A stretch of DNA of 49,237 nucleotides from Flavobacteriaceae bacterium (GCA_022565635.1 JAIUMH010000005.1:1-49237), one strand, 5' to 3'; shown: positions 8,050 through 16,803, numbered from the stretch's first letter. Numbers and translations: made by a program. The notes: generated by a model from the letters alone, not told the origin.

Positions 8050-8083
8050 CTTACTTCTTAAAAACTATATATTCAATAGAGAC

Positions 8084-9406
8084 TTAAATTTCTTTATCTA
8101 CATTAAACCCTTCTAAATATTGTGCTACACGCTGAACAAATTGTCCACCAAGCGCTCCATTAACCACACGATGGTCATAAGAGTGTGATAAGAACATTTT
8201 GTAACGTATACCAATAAAGTCACCTTCAGGAGTTTCTATTACCGCCGGAACTTTCCTTATAGCTCCAAGCGCTAAAATACCTACCTGAGGTTGATTTATA
8301 ATGGGGGTTCCCATAATACTTCCAAAAGTACCAACATTAGTTACAGTGTAAGTTCCTCCTTGGGTATCATCAGGTTTTAATTTTCCATTTCTTGCGCGAC
8401 TAGCTAAGTCGTTTACTTTTTTAGCCATGCCTAATAAATTTAATTGATCTGCATCTTTAATTACAGGAACAATTAAATTTCCATCTGGAAGTGCTGCGGC
8501 CATCCCTAAATTAATATGCTTGCGTTTAATAACACGGTCACCATCAACAGAGATATTAATCATTGGAAAATCTTTGATGGCTTTAGCTACAGCTTCCATG
8601 AATATTGGAGTAAAAGTAAGCTTCTCACCTTCTCTCTTTTCAAAAGCATCTTTGTGTTTTTTTCTCCAATTCCATATCTTAGTAACATCTGCTTCAATAA
8701 AAGATTGAACATGAGCTGAAGTTTGAACACTTTGAACCATGTGATGAGAGATCATTTTTCCCATTCTGGTCATCTCAATAACTTCGTCTTCAGCATTAAC
8801 GTTAACCGGTGCTGCAGGTTTTGGAGGTGTTTGACTTGAGCTAGTAATACTTTGCTCTTTTACTTGACTACGTGTTGGAGTTGAAACTTTTCCAGATTTT
8901 CTTTTTTCTACAAAAGATAACATGTCGTCTTTTGTTACTCTTCCTTCTAGTCCAGTTCCTTCAATTGACTCTAACTCTGCTAAAGAAACACCTTCTTCTT
9001 TGGCTATGTTTTTTACTAAAGGTGAATAAAAGCGTTTAGCATCAGAGAAATCTGTTGTACTTGTTGCAACTTGTGCCTCATTAACAAGTGCGGAAGCCTT
9101 TTCTGCTGAAGCTTTTACTTCAGTATTTTCTTCTGTTTGAATATCCTCTTCATCATCAATAGATGCGTCCGTCTCTATAACGGCAATAACTTCTCCAACT
9201 TTAACCACATCATCAACATCAAAAAACTTTTCTACCAACTTACCATCTACTTCACTTGGAACTTCAGAATCAACTTTATCTGTAGCAATTTCTAATACAG
9301 GCTCATCAGCTTCAATTGTATCGCCAATTTCCTTCAACCAATTAGTGATTGTTGCTTCTGCAACACTCTCACCCATTTTGGGTAATTTTAATTCGAATTT
9401 TGCCAT
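8084..9406 (-). CDS. 2-oxoacid dehydrogenase E2 (lipoyl acyltransferase), probably branched-chain type
   Basis: This 440-residue protein is the core acyltransferase of a 2-oxoacid dehydrogenase complex. One lipoyl domain occupies about residues 4-78, with lipoylated Lys44 in TDKVDSEVPSE. A peripheral subunit-binding domain lies at about 128-165, and the catalytic domain runs from about 210 to the end. The DSEVPSEVDG form of the lipoyl site resembles branched-chain 2-oxoacid dehydrogenase E2 of Bacteroidetes, so that substrate class is inferred. The catalytic motif reads DHRVVNG, with His412 present but Asn416 where HxxxDG normally has Asp. No E1 or E3 gene is in the window. It is the last gene of a minus-strand run after recR and a glycosyltransferase, with a 122-base gap before it. 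Confidence 0.9.
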   Translation of the reverse strand: MAKFELKLPKMGESVAEATITNWLKEIGDTIEADEPVLEIATDKVDSEVPSEVDGKLVEKFFDVDDVVKVGEVIAVIETDASIDDEEDIQTEENTEVKASAEKASALVNEAQVATSTTDFSDAKRFYSPLVKNIAKEEGVSLAELESIEGTGLEGRVTKDDMLSFVEKRKSGKVSTPTRSQVKEQSITSSSQTPPKPAAPVNVNAEDEVIEMTRMGKMISHHMVQSVQTSAHVQSFIEADVTKIWNWRKKHKDAFEKREGEKLTFTPIFMEAVAKAIKDFPMINISVDGDRVIKRKHINLGMAAALPDGNLIVPVIKDADQLNLLGMAKKVNDLASRARNGKLKPDDTQGGTYTVTNVGTFGSIMGTPIINQPQVGILALGAIRKVPAVIETPEGDFIGIRYKMFLSHSYDHRVVNGALGGQFVQRVAQYLEGFNVDKEI

Positions 9407-9528
9407 ATCTTTACCTCTACGGTTATTTTTTAATTCAGATTGCGAATTTAATAAATTTTGACCTACTTTTACTCAATTCTTTTTAAAACTTAAGCTTTTA
9501 TATCTTCATGCATTCATTAAAAAAAGAA

Positions 9529-10659
9529 TTAAAATTTAAGAACTTCTCCTTGCAAGTAGCTTGAGTCACTACCTATAACATATTTTGAATTCCTTGGACG
9601 AATTCTAAAGTGTATTCCTTGCCCATGTATTTCAAAAATCAAATCAATAATCTCTTTGTAAGTTAATTGATTAGCATCTAATATAAACAGCGTTTCTTTT
9701 TTTGAAAAACTTAAAGCCTCTTGTACAGACATTTGATAAATTTCTGGCTTTTTATTTGCGTCAAAAATAGCAGCATTTTGTAAGTCGGTTTCGCAATTCA
9801 CATATACAAGATGATTGATTTGCCTAGGCCCTTTCTCTGATTGTTTTTTAACCATTAAAACCGCATACAGTTTAATAAAAGTCATTGACAAACGCGCCAA
9901 CCAAGATAAGAGTTTAAAATGACTGAAGTTTTTTTCATAAAAAATAAGCATTGCGTTATAAAACCGATTGACATAAACTTGGTCTTTAATGGTGCTTTCT
10001 CCTTTAAAGTGAATCACTTTTTCTGTCCCTAAATAATAATTTTGATAGTTATTTTGTAAAAAAGCGTAGCTTAAGTCAATGTCCTCTCCATACATAAAAT
10101 AGGCTTCGTCTAAGCCACCAACTTCCCAATATCTATTCTTTTTCATTAGCATAAAAGCCCCAACAAGAATGTCAACTTTACTAAAATCTTTGGCTTGAAT
10201 TTGGGTTGGATAATAACTTTGATTGTTTCCTAAAAGCTTCAGTAAAGCAACCTTTGGGGTAGGAGTATTTCTTTTGCTTTCAGGCAAAAAATGTCCAGTT
10301 CCATTCATTAAATATGGCCCTATACAACCTAAATCAGGTAACTGTTTAGCCTTTGCTAATATATTTTTAAAGGTGTTATTCCCTACTACGGTATCTGGAT
10401 TAAGCAAACAAATATAATTGCCCTTAGCTCTTTTAACCCCTACATTATTACCAGCTGAAAAACCTATGTTTTTTGAATTTTGAATATAAGTAAATTCAGG
10501 ATATTTTAACTTAACTAAATTACTCGTTTCCTTATCTTGAGCATTATTTACTACAATAACTTCTGCGTCTAAATCTATTATTGAATCTTTTACTGAACTC
10601 AAACATAAATTTAAGTAATGAGGAACTTTATACGTTAATATGATAATTGATAGTTCCAA
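9529..10659 (-). CDS. Family 2 glycosyltransferase with extra C-terminal domain
   Basis: The N-terminal GT-A fold (about residues 1-230) shows SIIILTYKVPHYL, the N-x-G-F-S-A-G-N-N signature and LNPDTVV as the metal-binding motif. GGLDEAYFMYGEDIDLSYAF carries the catalytic-base region. This resembles rhamnosyltransferase-like enzymes of cell-surface polysaccharide synthesis. A hydrophobic stretch follows near residue 255. The last roughly 95 residues form a separate domain ending FRIRPRNSKYVIGSDSS, which recalls the nucleotide/CoA-binding-like part of polyprenyl glycosylphosphotransferases. The start appears to be TTG, 2 bases after the recR stop, consistent with translational coupling. Confidence 0.85.
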   Translation of the reverse strand: MELSIIILTYKVPHYLNLCLSSVKDSIIDLDAEVIVVNNAQDKETSNLVKLKYPEFTYIQNSKNIGFSAGNNVGVKRAKGNYICLLNPDTVVGNNTFKNILAKAKQLPDLGCIGPYLMNGTGHFLPESKRNTPTPKVALLKLLGNNQSYYPTQIQAKDFSKVDILVGAFMLMKKNRYWEVGGLDEAYFMYGEDIDLSYAFLQNNYQNYYLGTEKVIHFKGESTIKDQVYVNRFYNAMLIFYEKNFSHFKLLSWLARLSMTFIKLYAVLMVKKQSEKGPRQINHLVYVNCETDLQNAAIFDANKKPEIYQMSVQEALSFSKKETLFILDANQLTYKEIIDLIFEIHGQGIHFRIRPRNSKYVIGSDSSYLQGEVLKF

Positions 10660-10661
10660 AT

Positions 10662-11279
10662 TTAATTTTTTAGTGAATTTTCAAAAGGAACCCTATGAAG
10701 GATACTACGACCAAGACTAATTTGATCTGCGTATTCTAACTCATCTCCAACAGCTATTCCTCTAGCAATGGTAGAAACTTTTAGGTGAGTATTTTTAATT
10801 TGTTTGTATATATAGTAATTAGTTGTATCTCCTTCCATGGTGCTACTTAAAGCAAAAATCAACTCTTTTACTTCTCCTGAGTTAAGCTTTTCAACCAACG
10901 AATCAATAGTTAAATCACCAGGCCCAATACCTTCCATTGGATTTATTTTTCCACCTAAAACATGGTAAACCCCAGAAAATTGTTGTGTACTTTCTATTGC
11001 CATAACGTCTCTAACATCTTCTACTATGCATACTATTGAATGGTCCCTTCTAGAATCTTTACAGATTTCACAAACGGTTTGATCGCTAATATTATGGCAT
11101 TTTTTACAATGCTTGATTTTCATTTTAAGATCTACTAAAGCACTTGCTAAATTAGTTGTTCTTTCCGTAGGCTGGTTGAGCAAGTGCAAAACTAATCGTA
11201 AAGCAGTACGCTTGCCAATACCAGGAAGCAAAGCTACTTCCTGTACTGCATTTTCTAGAATTTTTGACGAATAATCCAC
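10662..11279 (-). CDS. recR: Recombination protein RecR
   Basis: RecR, with RecO and RecF, helps load RecA on gapped DNA. The 205 residues match the family. The helix-hairpin-helix region [17 protein letters not shown] is at residues 18-34, the four-cysteine zinc motif [16 protein letters not shown] follows, then a Toprim domain with [13 protein letters not shown]. The C-terminal Walker B-like segment ends in [15 protein letters not shown]. The frame starts with GTG at 11279, and the encoded [12 protein letters not shown] is the usual RecR N-terminus, so this start is favoured. It lies first in a minus-strand unit with the glycosyltransferase. Confidence 0.96.
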   Translation of the reverse strand: MDYSSKILENAVQEVALLPGIGKRTALRLVLHLLNQPTERTTNLASALVDLKMKIKHCKKCHNISDQTVCEICKDSRRDHSIVCIVEDVRDVMAIESTQQFSGVYHVLGGKINPMEGIGPGDLTIDSLVEKLNSGEVKELIFALSSTMEGDTTNYYIYKQIKNTHLKVSTIARGIAVGDELEYADQISLGRSILHRVPFENSLKN

Positions 11280-11373
11280 TTGTATAAAATTTGTTCTTAT
11301 TTAGCCTTTAATGAATACCAAAATTAATTTACCTCAAAAATACATTTTTTTAGATTTTTGCAAACAATATTTC

Positions 11374-11381
11374 TACATTTG
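11374..11381 (+). promoter_or_regulatory. Promoter -7-like box TACATTTG
   Basis: TACATTTG fits TAnnTTTG and lies 18 bases before the symporter start codon, so the leader would be very short. The nearest upstream TTG (11358) is closer than usual for a -33 element. Confidence 0.4.
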
Positions 11382-11399
11382 TCAAGGTAAAAAACAAAC

Positions 11400-12860
11400 A
11401 TGACTCCATTACAAATTATATTCTTAATTGTAGCTTACTTTGGTGTACTGATTTTAATCTCTTATTTTACTAATCAATCTGGCAACAATGATGAGTTTTT
11501 TAAAGCTAACCGACAATCTCCTTGGTACTTAGTAGCTTTTGGAATGATAGGCGCATCATTAAGTGGCGTGACTTTCATCTCTATTCCTGGAACAGTAGAA
11601 TTTGACCAATTTAGTTATTTTCAAGTGGTTTTAGGTTACACTATTGGTTACGCTGTAATTAGTTTAGTGTTATTACCCTTATATTATCGGTTAAATTTGA
11701 CCTCAATTTACACCTATTTAGGTTCTAGGTTTGGCAACTATGCATACAAAACTGGGGCTTGGTTTTTTATTTTATCCAGACTAGTTGGTGCAAGTTTTAG
11801 ACTTTTTCTTGTTGCCAACGTACTTCAATTAATTGTTTTTGATCAACTAAATGTGCCTTTTTACGTAACGGTAAGCGTAACTGTATTTTTAATTTGGCTA
11901 TACACATTTAAAAGTGGTATCAAAACTATTGTGTGGACAGACAGTCTTCAAACTTTATTTATGCTTTTGGCTTTGGGTGTTAGCATTTATTATCTATCTG
12001 AAGACCTAGGCATCTCTACCAAAAACATGTTTCAATACTTAGGTAATCATGAACATTTTCAAGTGTTTTTCACAGAAAATGTAAATAGTCCAAACTACTT
12101 TTGGAAACAATTTATTTCAGGTGCTTTTATTGCCATTGTTATGACTGGTTTAGACCAAGATATGATGCAAAAAAACCTTACCTGCAAAAATTTAAAGGAT
12201 GCGCAAAAAAATATTTTATGGTTTACACTTACTCTTACTGTTGTTAATTTTCTTTTTTTAAGTCTTGGATTACTGCTCATTGATTATGCTGAAATTCATC
12301 AAATTACTGCTGAAAGAGATGAGCTTTTTCCGAGTATAGCAACAAGCGGAAATATGGGTTTTGCCGTTGCGGTTTTTTTTGTGCTTGGACTAATTGCGGC
12401 TGCCTATTCAAGTGCGGATTCTGCGCTTACCTCACTTACTACATCATTTAGTATTGACATCTTAGCCATTGAAACTAAAGTCAAAAAAAGCAAACAAGTG
12501 ATGTATCGAAAATTTATACACATAGGTATTTCGATTGTTTTTATTGGAGTAATGATGGTTTTTCGTTATGCCATAAAAGACGAAAGTGTAATTATTAAAT
12601 TATTTGAATTTGCTGGTTACACCTATGGCCCAATTTTAGCCATGTTTTGCATAGGTATGTTTACCAAATTTCGTCCAACAGATAAGTTAATTCCTATTGT
12701 TGCTATTGCCGCTCCAGTAATTACTTACTTGATAAGTTGGTGGGCAAAAGACTCGTTTAATTTTGAATTTGGTTTTTTTGTGCTGATTTTAAACGCCTTA
12801 ATTTGTAGTATTGGGCTAGTACTGATTAGTCTGAAGCATGACCAAAGTACAAGCACTTAA
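11400..12860 (+). CDS. Sodium:solute symporter (SSS family)
   Basis: This 486-residue polytopic inner-membrane protein has about 13 hydrophobic segments. The N-terminus has the family pattern: a first helix, then the loop GNNDEFFKANRQSPWYLVAFGMIGASLSG in residues 27-56, where the broken second helix (LeuT fold) begins. The segment AAAYSSADSALTSLTTSFSIDI near residue 335 is the conserved SSS Na+-site helix. It is predicted to bring in an organic solute with Na+; the solute cannot be told. The last 45 bases overlap the end of the convergent CoA-binding gene, so the two transcripts must be complementary there. Confidence 0.92.
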   Translation: MTPLQIIFLIVAYFGVLILISYFTNQSGNNDEFFKANRQSPWYLVAFGMIGASLSGVTFISIPGTVEFDQFSYFQVVLGYTIGYAVISLVLLPLYYRLNLTSIYTYLGSRFGNYAYKTGAWFFILSRLVGASFRLFLVANVLQLIVFDQLNVPFYVTVSVTVFLIWLYTFKSGIKTIVWTDSLQTLFMLLALGVSIYYLSEDLGISTKNMFQYLGNHEHFQVFFTENVNSPNYFWKQFISGAFIAIVMTGLDQDMMQKNLTCKNLKDAQKNILWFTLTLTVVNFLFLSLGLLLIDYAEIHQITAERDELFPSIATSGNMGFAVAVFFVLGLIAAAYSSADSALTSLTTSFSIDILAIETKVKKSKQVMYRKFIHIGISIVFIGVMMVFRYAIKDESVIIKLFEFAGYTYGPILAMFCIGMFTKFRPTDKLIPIVAIAAPVITYLISWWAKDSFNFEFGFFVLILNALICSIGLVLISLKHDQSTST

Positions 12861-13184
12861 AACCTCTATACCTACCTCTCTAAGTTTTTCTTGCAATTTT
12901 AGGTTAGAAGTTCCTGGATTAAAAATTACGCGTTTTGGATTAAGCTGAAAGATCAAGTCTTGATATTGCTCTTGAAGTGAAGCTCTTATGTAAAGGCTAA
13001 CTGTATGAACAGTTTTTACGTCTTCTGGCAGTTTTTGATGTATTTTGATGTTTCCAACACTTGCTTCAACAAGCCCAATAGCAATTGTTTTTTTTCCTTT
13101 TTTTTCAAGCAACTCAAGAGCCATTTTTGAATAACGACCTGGCTTATTTGAAGCTCCTAAAACTAAAGTAACTTTTTTGCTCAT
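12816..13184 (-). CDS. CoA-binding domain protein (YccU-like)
   Basis: This 122-residue protein is a single Rossmann-type CoA_binding_2 domain. VLGASNKPGRYSKMALELL at residues 8-26 is the nucleotide-binding start. NPKRVIFNPGTSNLKLQEKLREVGIEVLSACTLVML is the conserved end, with a cysteine at residue 114. Small members of this family bind CoA, and some proteins have been linked to CoA-thiol modification, but no firm enzymatic role is known. Its 3' end overlaps the symporter gene on the opposite strand by 45 bases. A good promoter candidate lies 38 bases upstream. Confidence 0.85.
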   Translation of the reverse strand: MSKKVTLVLGASNKPGRYSKMALELLEKKGKKTIAIGLVEASVGNIKIHQKLPEDVKTVHTVSLYIRASLQEQYQDLIFQLNPKRVIFNPGTSNLKLQEKLREVGIEVLSACTLVMLQTNQY

Positions 13185-13221
13185 AAGCGTTTTGTTTAAC
13201 TTTTTAAATGATTTTGTGCTA

Positions 13222-13255
13222 CAAAGTTAAAAAAGGTTAATTTACAGATTTACAA
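13222..13255 (-). promoter_or_regulatory. Promoter candidate for the CoA-binding gene
   Basis: Read on the minus strand: TTG, 23 bases, then TAACTTTG, matching the Bacteroidetes TTG / TAnnTTTG pair with a spacer at the long end of the usual range. Confidence 0.4.
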
Positions 13256-13362
13256 TCAAGTAGATGTAACATTTTGGCATCATTTTCGTTATATAATAAA
13301 CAGGTTCCTTTAAATTTATTTGAATTAGCCTTCTAAATAAAGCAAGAATGAGAACCATATAT

Positions 13363-13402
13363 AAATAAGGCTTGTAAGGTATATTCTTACAAGCCTTTAT
13401 TT
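13363..13402 (-). terminator. Hairpin terminator after fabH
   Basis: GGCTTGTAAG pairs with CTTACAAGCC, extended by AATA/TATT arms with a small bulge, and followed by T-rich sequence on either side. It lies 9 bases after the fabH stop codon. Confidence 0.75.
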
Positions 13403-13410
13403 TTTTTAGA

Positions 13411-14418
13411 TTACCATTTTATAATTGCACTAGCCCATGTAAAACCACTTCCAAAAGCTGCTAAAACAACATGATCTCCTTCTTTAATTTTCCCTTCTTC
13501 CCATGCCTCTGTTAAAGCTATTGGGATAGAGGCTGCCGTAGTGTTACCATAACGCTGAATATTATTATACACTTGGTCATCTGTAAGTTTAAATTTCTTT
13601 TGAATAAACTGCGAAATTCGTAAATTAGCCTGATGAGGGATGAGCATATCCAAATCACTTACTTCTAATTGATTGTGCTTTAAGCCCTCCATGATTACTT
13701 CAGAAAAACGAACTACCGCATTTTTAAAAACCAATTGACCATTCATATAGGGAAAATAAGGAATATCTTCTTGCGGGTTTTCTGCTATAATTTCGGGTAC
13801 CCAATAGTTGGTACTTGGTCCTATTAAGGATAATTCTTTAGCATATTCTCCTTGCGAATGCAGGTGGGTAGATAAAATTCCTTGGCCCTTTTCTTCAGAT
13901 CTACTTACTACTGCTGCTCCCGCTCCATCACCAAAAATCACAGATACAGAACGGCCTCTAGTAGTCATGTCTAAACCTCCACTGTGATTTTCACTTCCTA
14001 TTACAAGCACGTTTTTGTACATCCCAGTTTTAATAAATTGATCGGCAATTGAAAGTGCATATACAAAACCTGAACATTGGTTTCTTACATCAATGGCTGG
14101 ACATGTGTGGATTCCTAACAAATCTTGAATCTGAACCCCACAACCTGGAAAATAATAATCAGGACTTAAAGTAGCAAAAACAATTAAGTCAATTTCATTA
14201 GTGGCTATTCCTGCCCTTTCAATGGCTTGAACAGCTGCCTTTTTACCCATTATTGCAGTGGTGTCTTCTGTCTTTTTATCAATATGCCTGCGTTCCTGAA
14301 TACCTGTTCTTTCAACAATCCATTCGTTACTTGTGTCCATGATTTTTGCTAAATCATCATTGGTGACAATATTTTCAGGAACATATTTTCCTAATCCTTT
14401 AATTTTTGATTGATACAT
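13411..14418 (-). CDS. fabH: 3-oxoacyl-ACP synthase III (FabH-type)
   Basis: It condenses an acyl-CoA primer with malonyl-ACP to start fatty acid synthesis. The length is 335 residues. The catalytic triad is visible: Cys115 in VRNQCSGFVYAL, His in LIPHQANLRI and Asn in QRYGNTTAAS. EWIVERTGIQERR at residues 32-44 is the CoA-binding arm. Bacteroidetes often carry more than one FabH-like gene, and this one stands apart from plsX/acpP, so it could be a paralogue with another primer preference (for example branched acyl-CoA). It has its own promoter and terminator, hence probably monocistronic. Confidence 0.9.
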   Translation of the reverse strand: MYQSKIKGLGKYVPENIVTNDDLAKIMDTSNEWIVERTGIQERRHIDKKTEDTTAIMGKKAAVQAIERAGIATNEIDLIVFATLSPDYYFPGCGVQIQDLLGIHTCPAIDVRNQCSGFVYALSIADQFIKTGMYKNVLVIGSENHSGGLDMTTRGRSVSVIFGDGAGAAVVSRSEEKGQGILSTHLHSQGEYAKELSLIGPSTNYWVPEIIAENPQEDIPYFPYMNGQLVFKNAVVRFSEVIMEGLKHNQLEVSDLDMLIPHQANLRISQFIQKKFKLTDDQVYNNIQRYGNTTAASIPIALTEAWEEGKIKEGDHVVLAAFGSGFTWASAIIKW

Positions 14419-14470
14419 TTGTAAATGCTTAAAATTTTATTTCACAATATACTATTATTTAAAAATATAA

Positions 14471-14500
14471 CAAATTTACTAGTAGCATTTAGTTATGCAA
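14471..14500 (-). promoter_or_regulatory. Promoter candidate for fabH
   Basis: Read on the minus strand: TTG, exactly 19 bases, then TAAATTTG. This is a textbook match to the Bacteroidetes TTG-N19-TAnnTTTG pattern, 53 bases before the fabH start and directly after the ABC1-kinase terminator. Confidence 0.55.
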
Positions 14501-14512
14501 GCATAATAAAAA

Positions 14513-14543
14513 AGAGCCGCCGTGACTAAATCACAAACGGCTC
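14513..14543 (-). terminator. Hairpin terminator after the ABC1 kinase gene
   Basis: AGAGCCG pairs with CGGCTCT, with an inner TGA/TCA pairing, and a T-run follows on the minus strand. It lies 35 bases past the ABC1 kinase stop. Confidence 0.75.
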
Positions 14544-14577
14544 TCAACCAACCTAACCAATAAATTTTCGTTCTACA

Positions 14578-15888
14578 TTAACCCATCAAATCCTTATATT
14601 GGTTAACTTTTATTTTTGCTTTTAAATCATTGAGTAAATTATATAACCCAAAGAATGTTCTATTGATGTAAATAAAGTGTTTACTTCCTCTGTTTCCGTT
14701 CATTTTTCTCAATTGTGCATCACTGGAATACTTTTCACTTAAATTGGAAATCTTTGACCAAAATTCATCATCTCCAAAATCAAATTCCTCCTTATGAAAA
14801 GGTTGTGTAAAAAGGCTCAGCATTTCATGGAATAAGCCTGTAAAATATTCAATTTCTTCTTCAGTATCATCGGGACGTAAAATTTCTAATTCACGTAATT
14901 TTTTTTGAAAGAAATCTATATTATTAATTAATTCTGGGTCAGACAATTCAAAATAAGGTACATAAAAATCTTCAGGTACTTTTTTAATACAACCAAAATC
15001 AATAGCAATCAAATTATTGTCCTTATCTACTAAGAAGTTACCGGGATGAGGATCGGCGTGCACCTCTTTTAAACCATGCATTTGGAACATGTAAAAATCC
15101 CACAATGTTTGGCCTAGCTTGTTACCTACTTCCTCAGAGAAGCCAGTTTTTGCAAAATCAGACAAATGTTGGCCATCCATCCAATCCATAGTAATTATTC
15201 GTTCACTTGAAAGATCTTCATAATAAGTAGGAAATTTCAACCCGTCAATATGTTGGCAAGCTTCTGAAATTCTTTTACTTTGCTCTACTTCTAGAATATA
15301 ATCGGTTTCTTCAAGGAGCTTATCTTCAACTTCTTTAAAATACTTATCTGAATCTTTGCCGCGAATATTAAACATTTTAATGGCGATAGGCTTCACCATT
15401 TTAAGATCGGAGCTAATACTATCTGCAACCCCAGGATATTGAATCTTTACCGCTAATTTTTTCCCATCTTTTTCTGCTTTATGAACCTGGCCAATACTGG
15501 CAGCGTTTACTGAATTGCTTGTAAAAAGATCAAATAAATCTTCAGGATATTGCCCATTATATTTTTTAAAAGTTTTTCTAACTAAAGGTGGTGAGAGTGG
15601 TGGCACACTAAATTGAGCCAACGAAAATTTTTCTACATAAGCATTGGGCAGTAAACTTTTTTCCATAGAAAGCATTTGTGCAACTTTAAGCGCACTACCC
15701 TTCAAACTTTTTAGTCCGTCGTAAATATCTGAAGCATTACTTTCATCTAATTCATCTCTTGTTAATTCTGGATTAAAAGCCTTTTTGGAATAATACTTTA
15801 GGTAATTGGTACCCACCTTAGCGCCTGTAGTAAATAACTTTGAAGTTCTACCTAATTTACTAGTTGGTATTTTATCTAATGTTTTCAT
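14578..15888 (-). CDS. ABC1/UbiB-family atypical protein kinase-like protein
   Basis: This 436-residue ABC1 (AarF/UbiB/COQ8) family protein has an ATP-binding region with AASIGQVHKA near residues 129-138. HADPHPGNFLVDKDNNLIAIDFG near residues 278-300 holds the catalytic-loop Asp/Asn and the metal-binding DFG. The family's KxGQ motif is present in altered form as LKVAQMLSM, with Ala in place of Gly. UbiB/COQ8 support quinone synthesis; Bacteroidetes use menaquinone, so the role here may be in menaquinone or lipid metabolism, which is inference. No transmembrane pair is seen at the C-terminus. A TetR-type gene lies 82 bases upstream on the same strand, and both promoters carry TTAAACAGA. Confidence 0.9.
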   Translation of the reverse strand: MKTLDKIPTSKLGRTSKLFTTGAKVGTNYLKYYSKKAFNPELTRDELDESNASDIYDGLKSLKGSALKVAQMLSMEKSLLPNAYVEKFSLAQFSVPPLSPPLVRKTFKKYNGQYPEDLFDLFTSNSVNAASIGQVHKAEKDGKKLAVKIQYPGVADSISSDLKMVKPIAIKMFNIRGKDSDKYFKEVEDKLLEETDYILEVEQSKRISEACQHIDGLKFPTYYEDLSSERIITMDWMDGQHLSDFAKTGFSEEVGNKLGQTLWDFYMFQMHGLKEVHADPHPGNFLVDKDNNLIAIDFGCIKKVPEDFYVPYFELSDPELINNIDFFQKKLRELEILRPDDTEEEIEYFTGLFHEMLSLFTQPFHKEEFDFGDDEFWSKISNLSEKYSSDAQLRKMNGNRGSKHFIYINRTFFGLYNLLNDLKAKIKVNQYKDLMG

Positions 15889-15919
15889 TTAGTTATTTTA
15901 AAATAGTTTAACCTTACAG

Positions 15920-15934
15920 TTAAACAGATATCTG
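15920..15934 (-). promoter_or_regulatory. Candidate TetR operator before the ABC1 kinase gene
   Basis: TTAAACAGATATCTG contains the perfect palindrome CAGATATCTG and begins with the same 9-base word found twice, inverted, upstream of the TetR gene. It lies 32 bases before the start codon, between a TTG and a weak TAACTG box. Confidence 0.45.
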
Positions 15935-15970
15935 CTATTTTACAATACGTAAATCGTATATTAGCAAACA

Positions 15971-16639
15971 CTATTTAGCCATTTGCTCTTTGTAAAGAAA
16001 TTTCCCAAAATCAAACACCTTTTCTAGAGGCGTATTATCAAACACATCAAAAACAGTATTGACTGACTTTTCTATGGCTACATCAGTTTTTTCAAAACCT
16101 GGCGACTGATCATCTTTCCAGAATTTTAATAAAAATAAAAATTGAATCCACGCGCCTTCAGAAAACACACTCTCGGAATTCTTTAAGAAATTGAATTTCT
16201 TATCATCATTGTCTTCGGCTATCAATTCTTTTGCAAATGATTTTATGTTTTTTCGTAAACCTTTTAATTGAGACATGTTTTTCATCATATCATCATGAGC
16301 GTCTAATACATAAATCACATAACTTCTATTGGCTGTCAAAATTTCAAAAAAAGTAAAAAAGAAAGTAAGCATTTTTTCTCTACTCCCATATTGCATCACC
16401 TCTTCATTTGAATCCATTAATTGGCTAGCATTCTGGTAAAAATGTTCCCAAATCTGACTCTTTAATCCGTCAAAATTTCCAAAGTGAGCATAAAATTCAG
16501 CTTCTTCAATACCAATATCCTTAGTAAATTTATATACAGATTTTGGGTTTTTTTCATGTTCTAATACATAATCCATGTAGTTAGACATCAATTCCTCTTT
16601 TGATAATTGTTTCTTTTTAGATTTAGCTTTTGCACTCAT
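15971..16639 (-). CDS. TetR-like transcriptional regulator
   Basis: This 222-residue protein has a lysine-rich start (residues 4-11) and then a TetR-type helix-turn-helix. LMSNYMDYVLEHEKNPKSVYKFTKDIGIEEAEFYAHFGNFDGLKSQIWEHF spans about residues 17-67, and the recognition-helix end EAEFYAHFGNFDGLK is the best-matching part. The remaining helices form a ligand/dimer domain of unknown specificity. It precedes the ABC1 kinase gene and is divergent from htpG. An inverted repeat in its own promoter suggests autoregulation and control of the kinase gene. Confidence 0.82.
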   Translation of the reverse strand: MSAKAKSKKKQLSKEELMSNYMDYVLEHEKNPKSVYKFTKDIGIEEAEFYAHFGNFDGLKSQIWEHFYQNASQLMDSNEEVMQYGSREKMLTFFFTFFEILTANRSYVIYVLDAHDDMMKNMSQLKGLRKNIKSFAKELIAEDNDDKKFNFLKNSESVFSEGAWIQFLFLLKFWKDDQSPGFEKTDVAIEKSVNTVFDVFDNTPLEKVFDFGKFLYKEQMAK

Positions 16640-16653
16640 AATTCCAATTTTTA

Positions 16654-16697
16654 CAAAGATAAATCTGTTTAATGTTTTTATAAAATACTTAAACAGA
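16654..16697 (-). promoter_or_regulatory. TetR gene promoter with inverted repeat operator candidate
   Basis: On the minus strand, TATCTTTG (16654-16661) fits the -7 consensus. Immediately upstream are TCTGTTTAA (16664-16672) and TTAAACAGA (16689-16697), perfect 9-base inverted copies separated by 16 bases. They cover the -10 to -40 region. The same word occurs before the ABC1 kinase gene. Confidence 0.5.
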
Positions 16698-16803
16698 ATG
16701 TTTTGTTAATCTTTACCTGATGAATTTTATCACGCCAATTTGTCATACTCTATTATATGGTATCTAATTTGGTATAGATAAGTAAAATTAAATTTTAAAA
16801 ATT

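Noticed and set aside
16740-16771. Heat-shock-type promoter for htpG
   Set aside because: TTG and TAATTTG are present, but the second box is one base short of the consensus and no known heat-shock element could be recognised.
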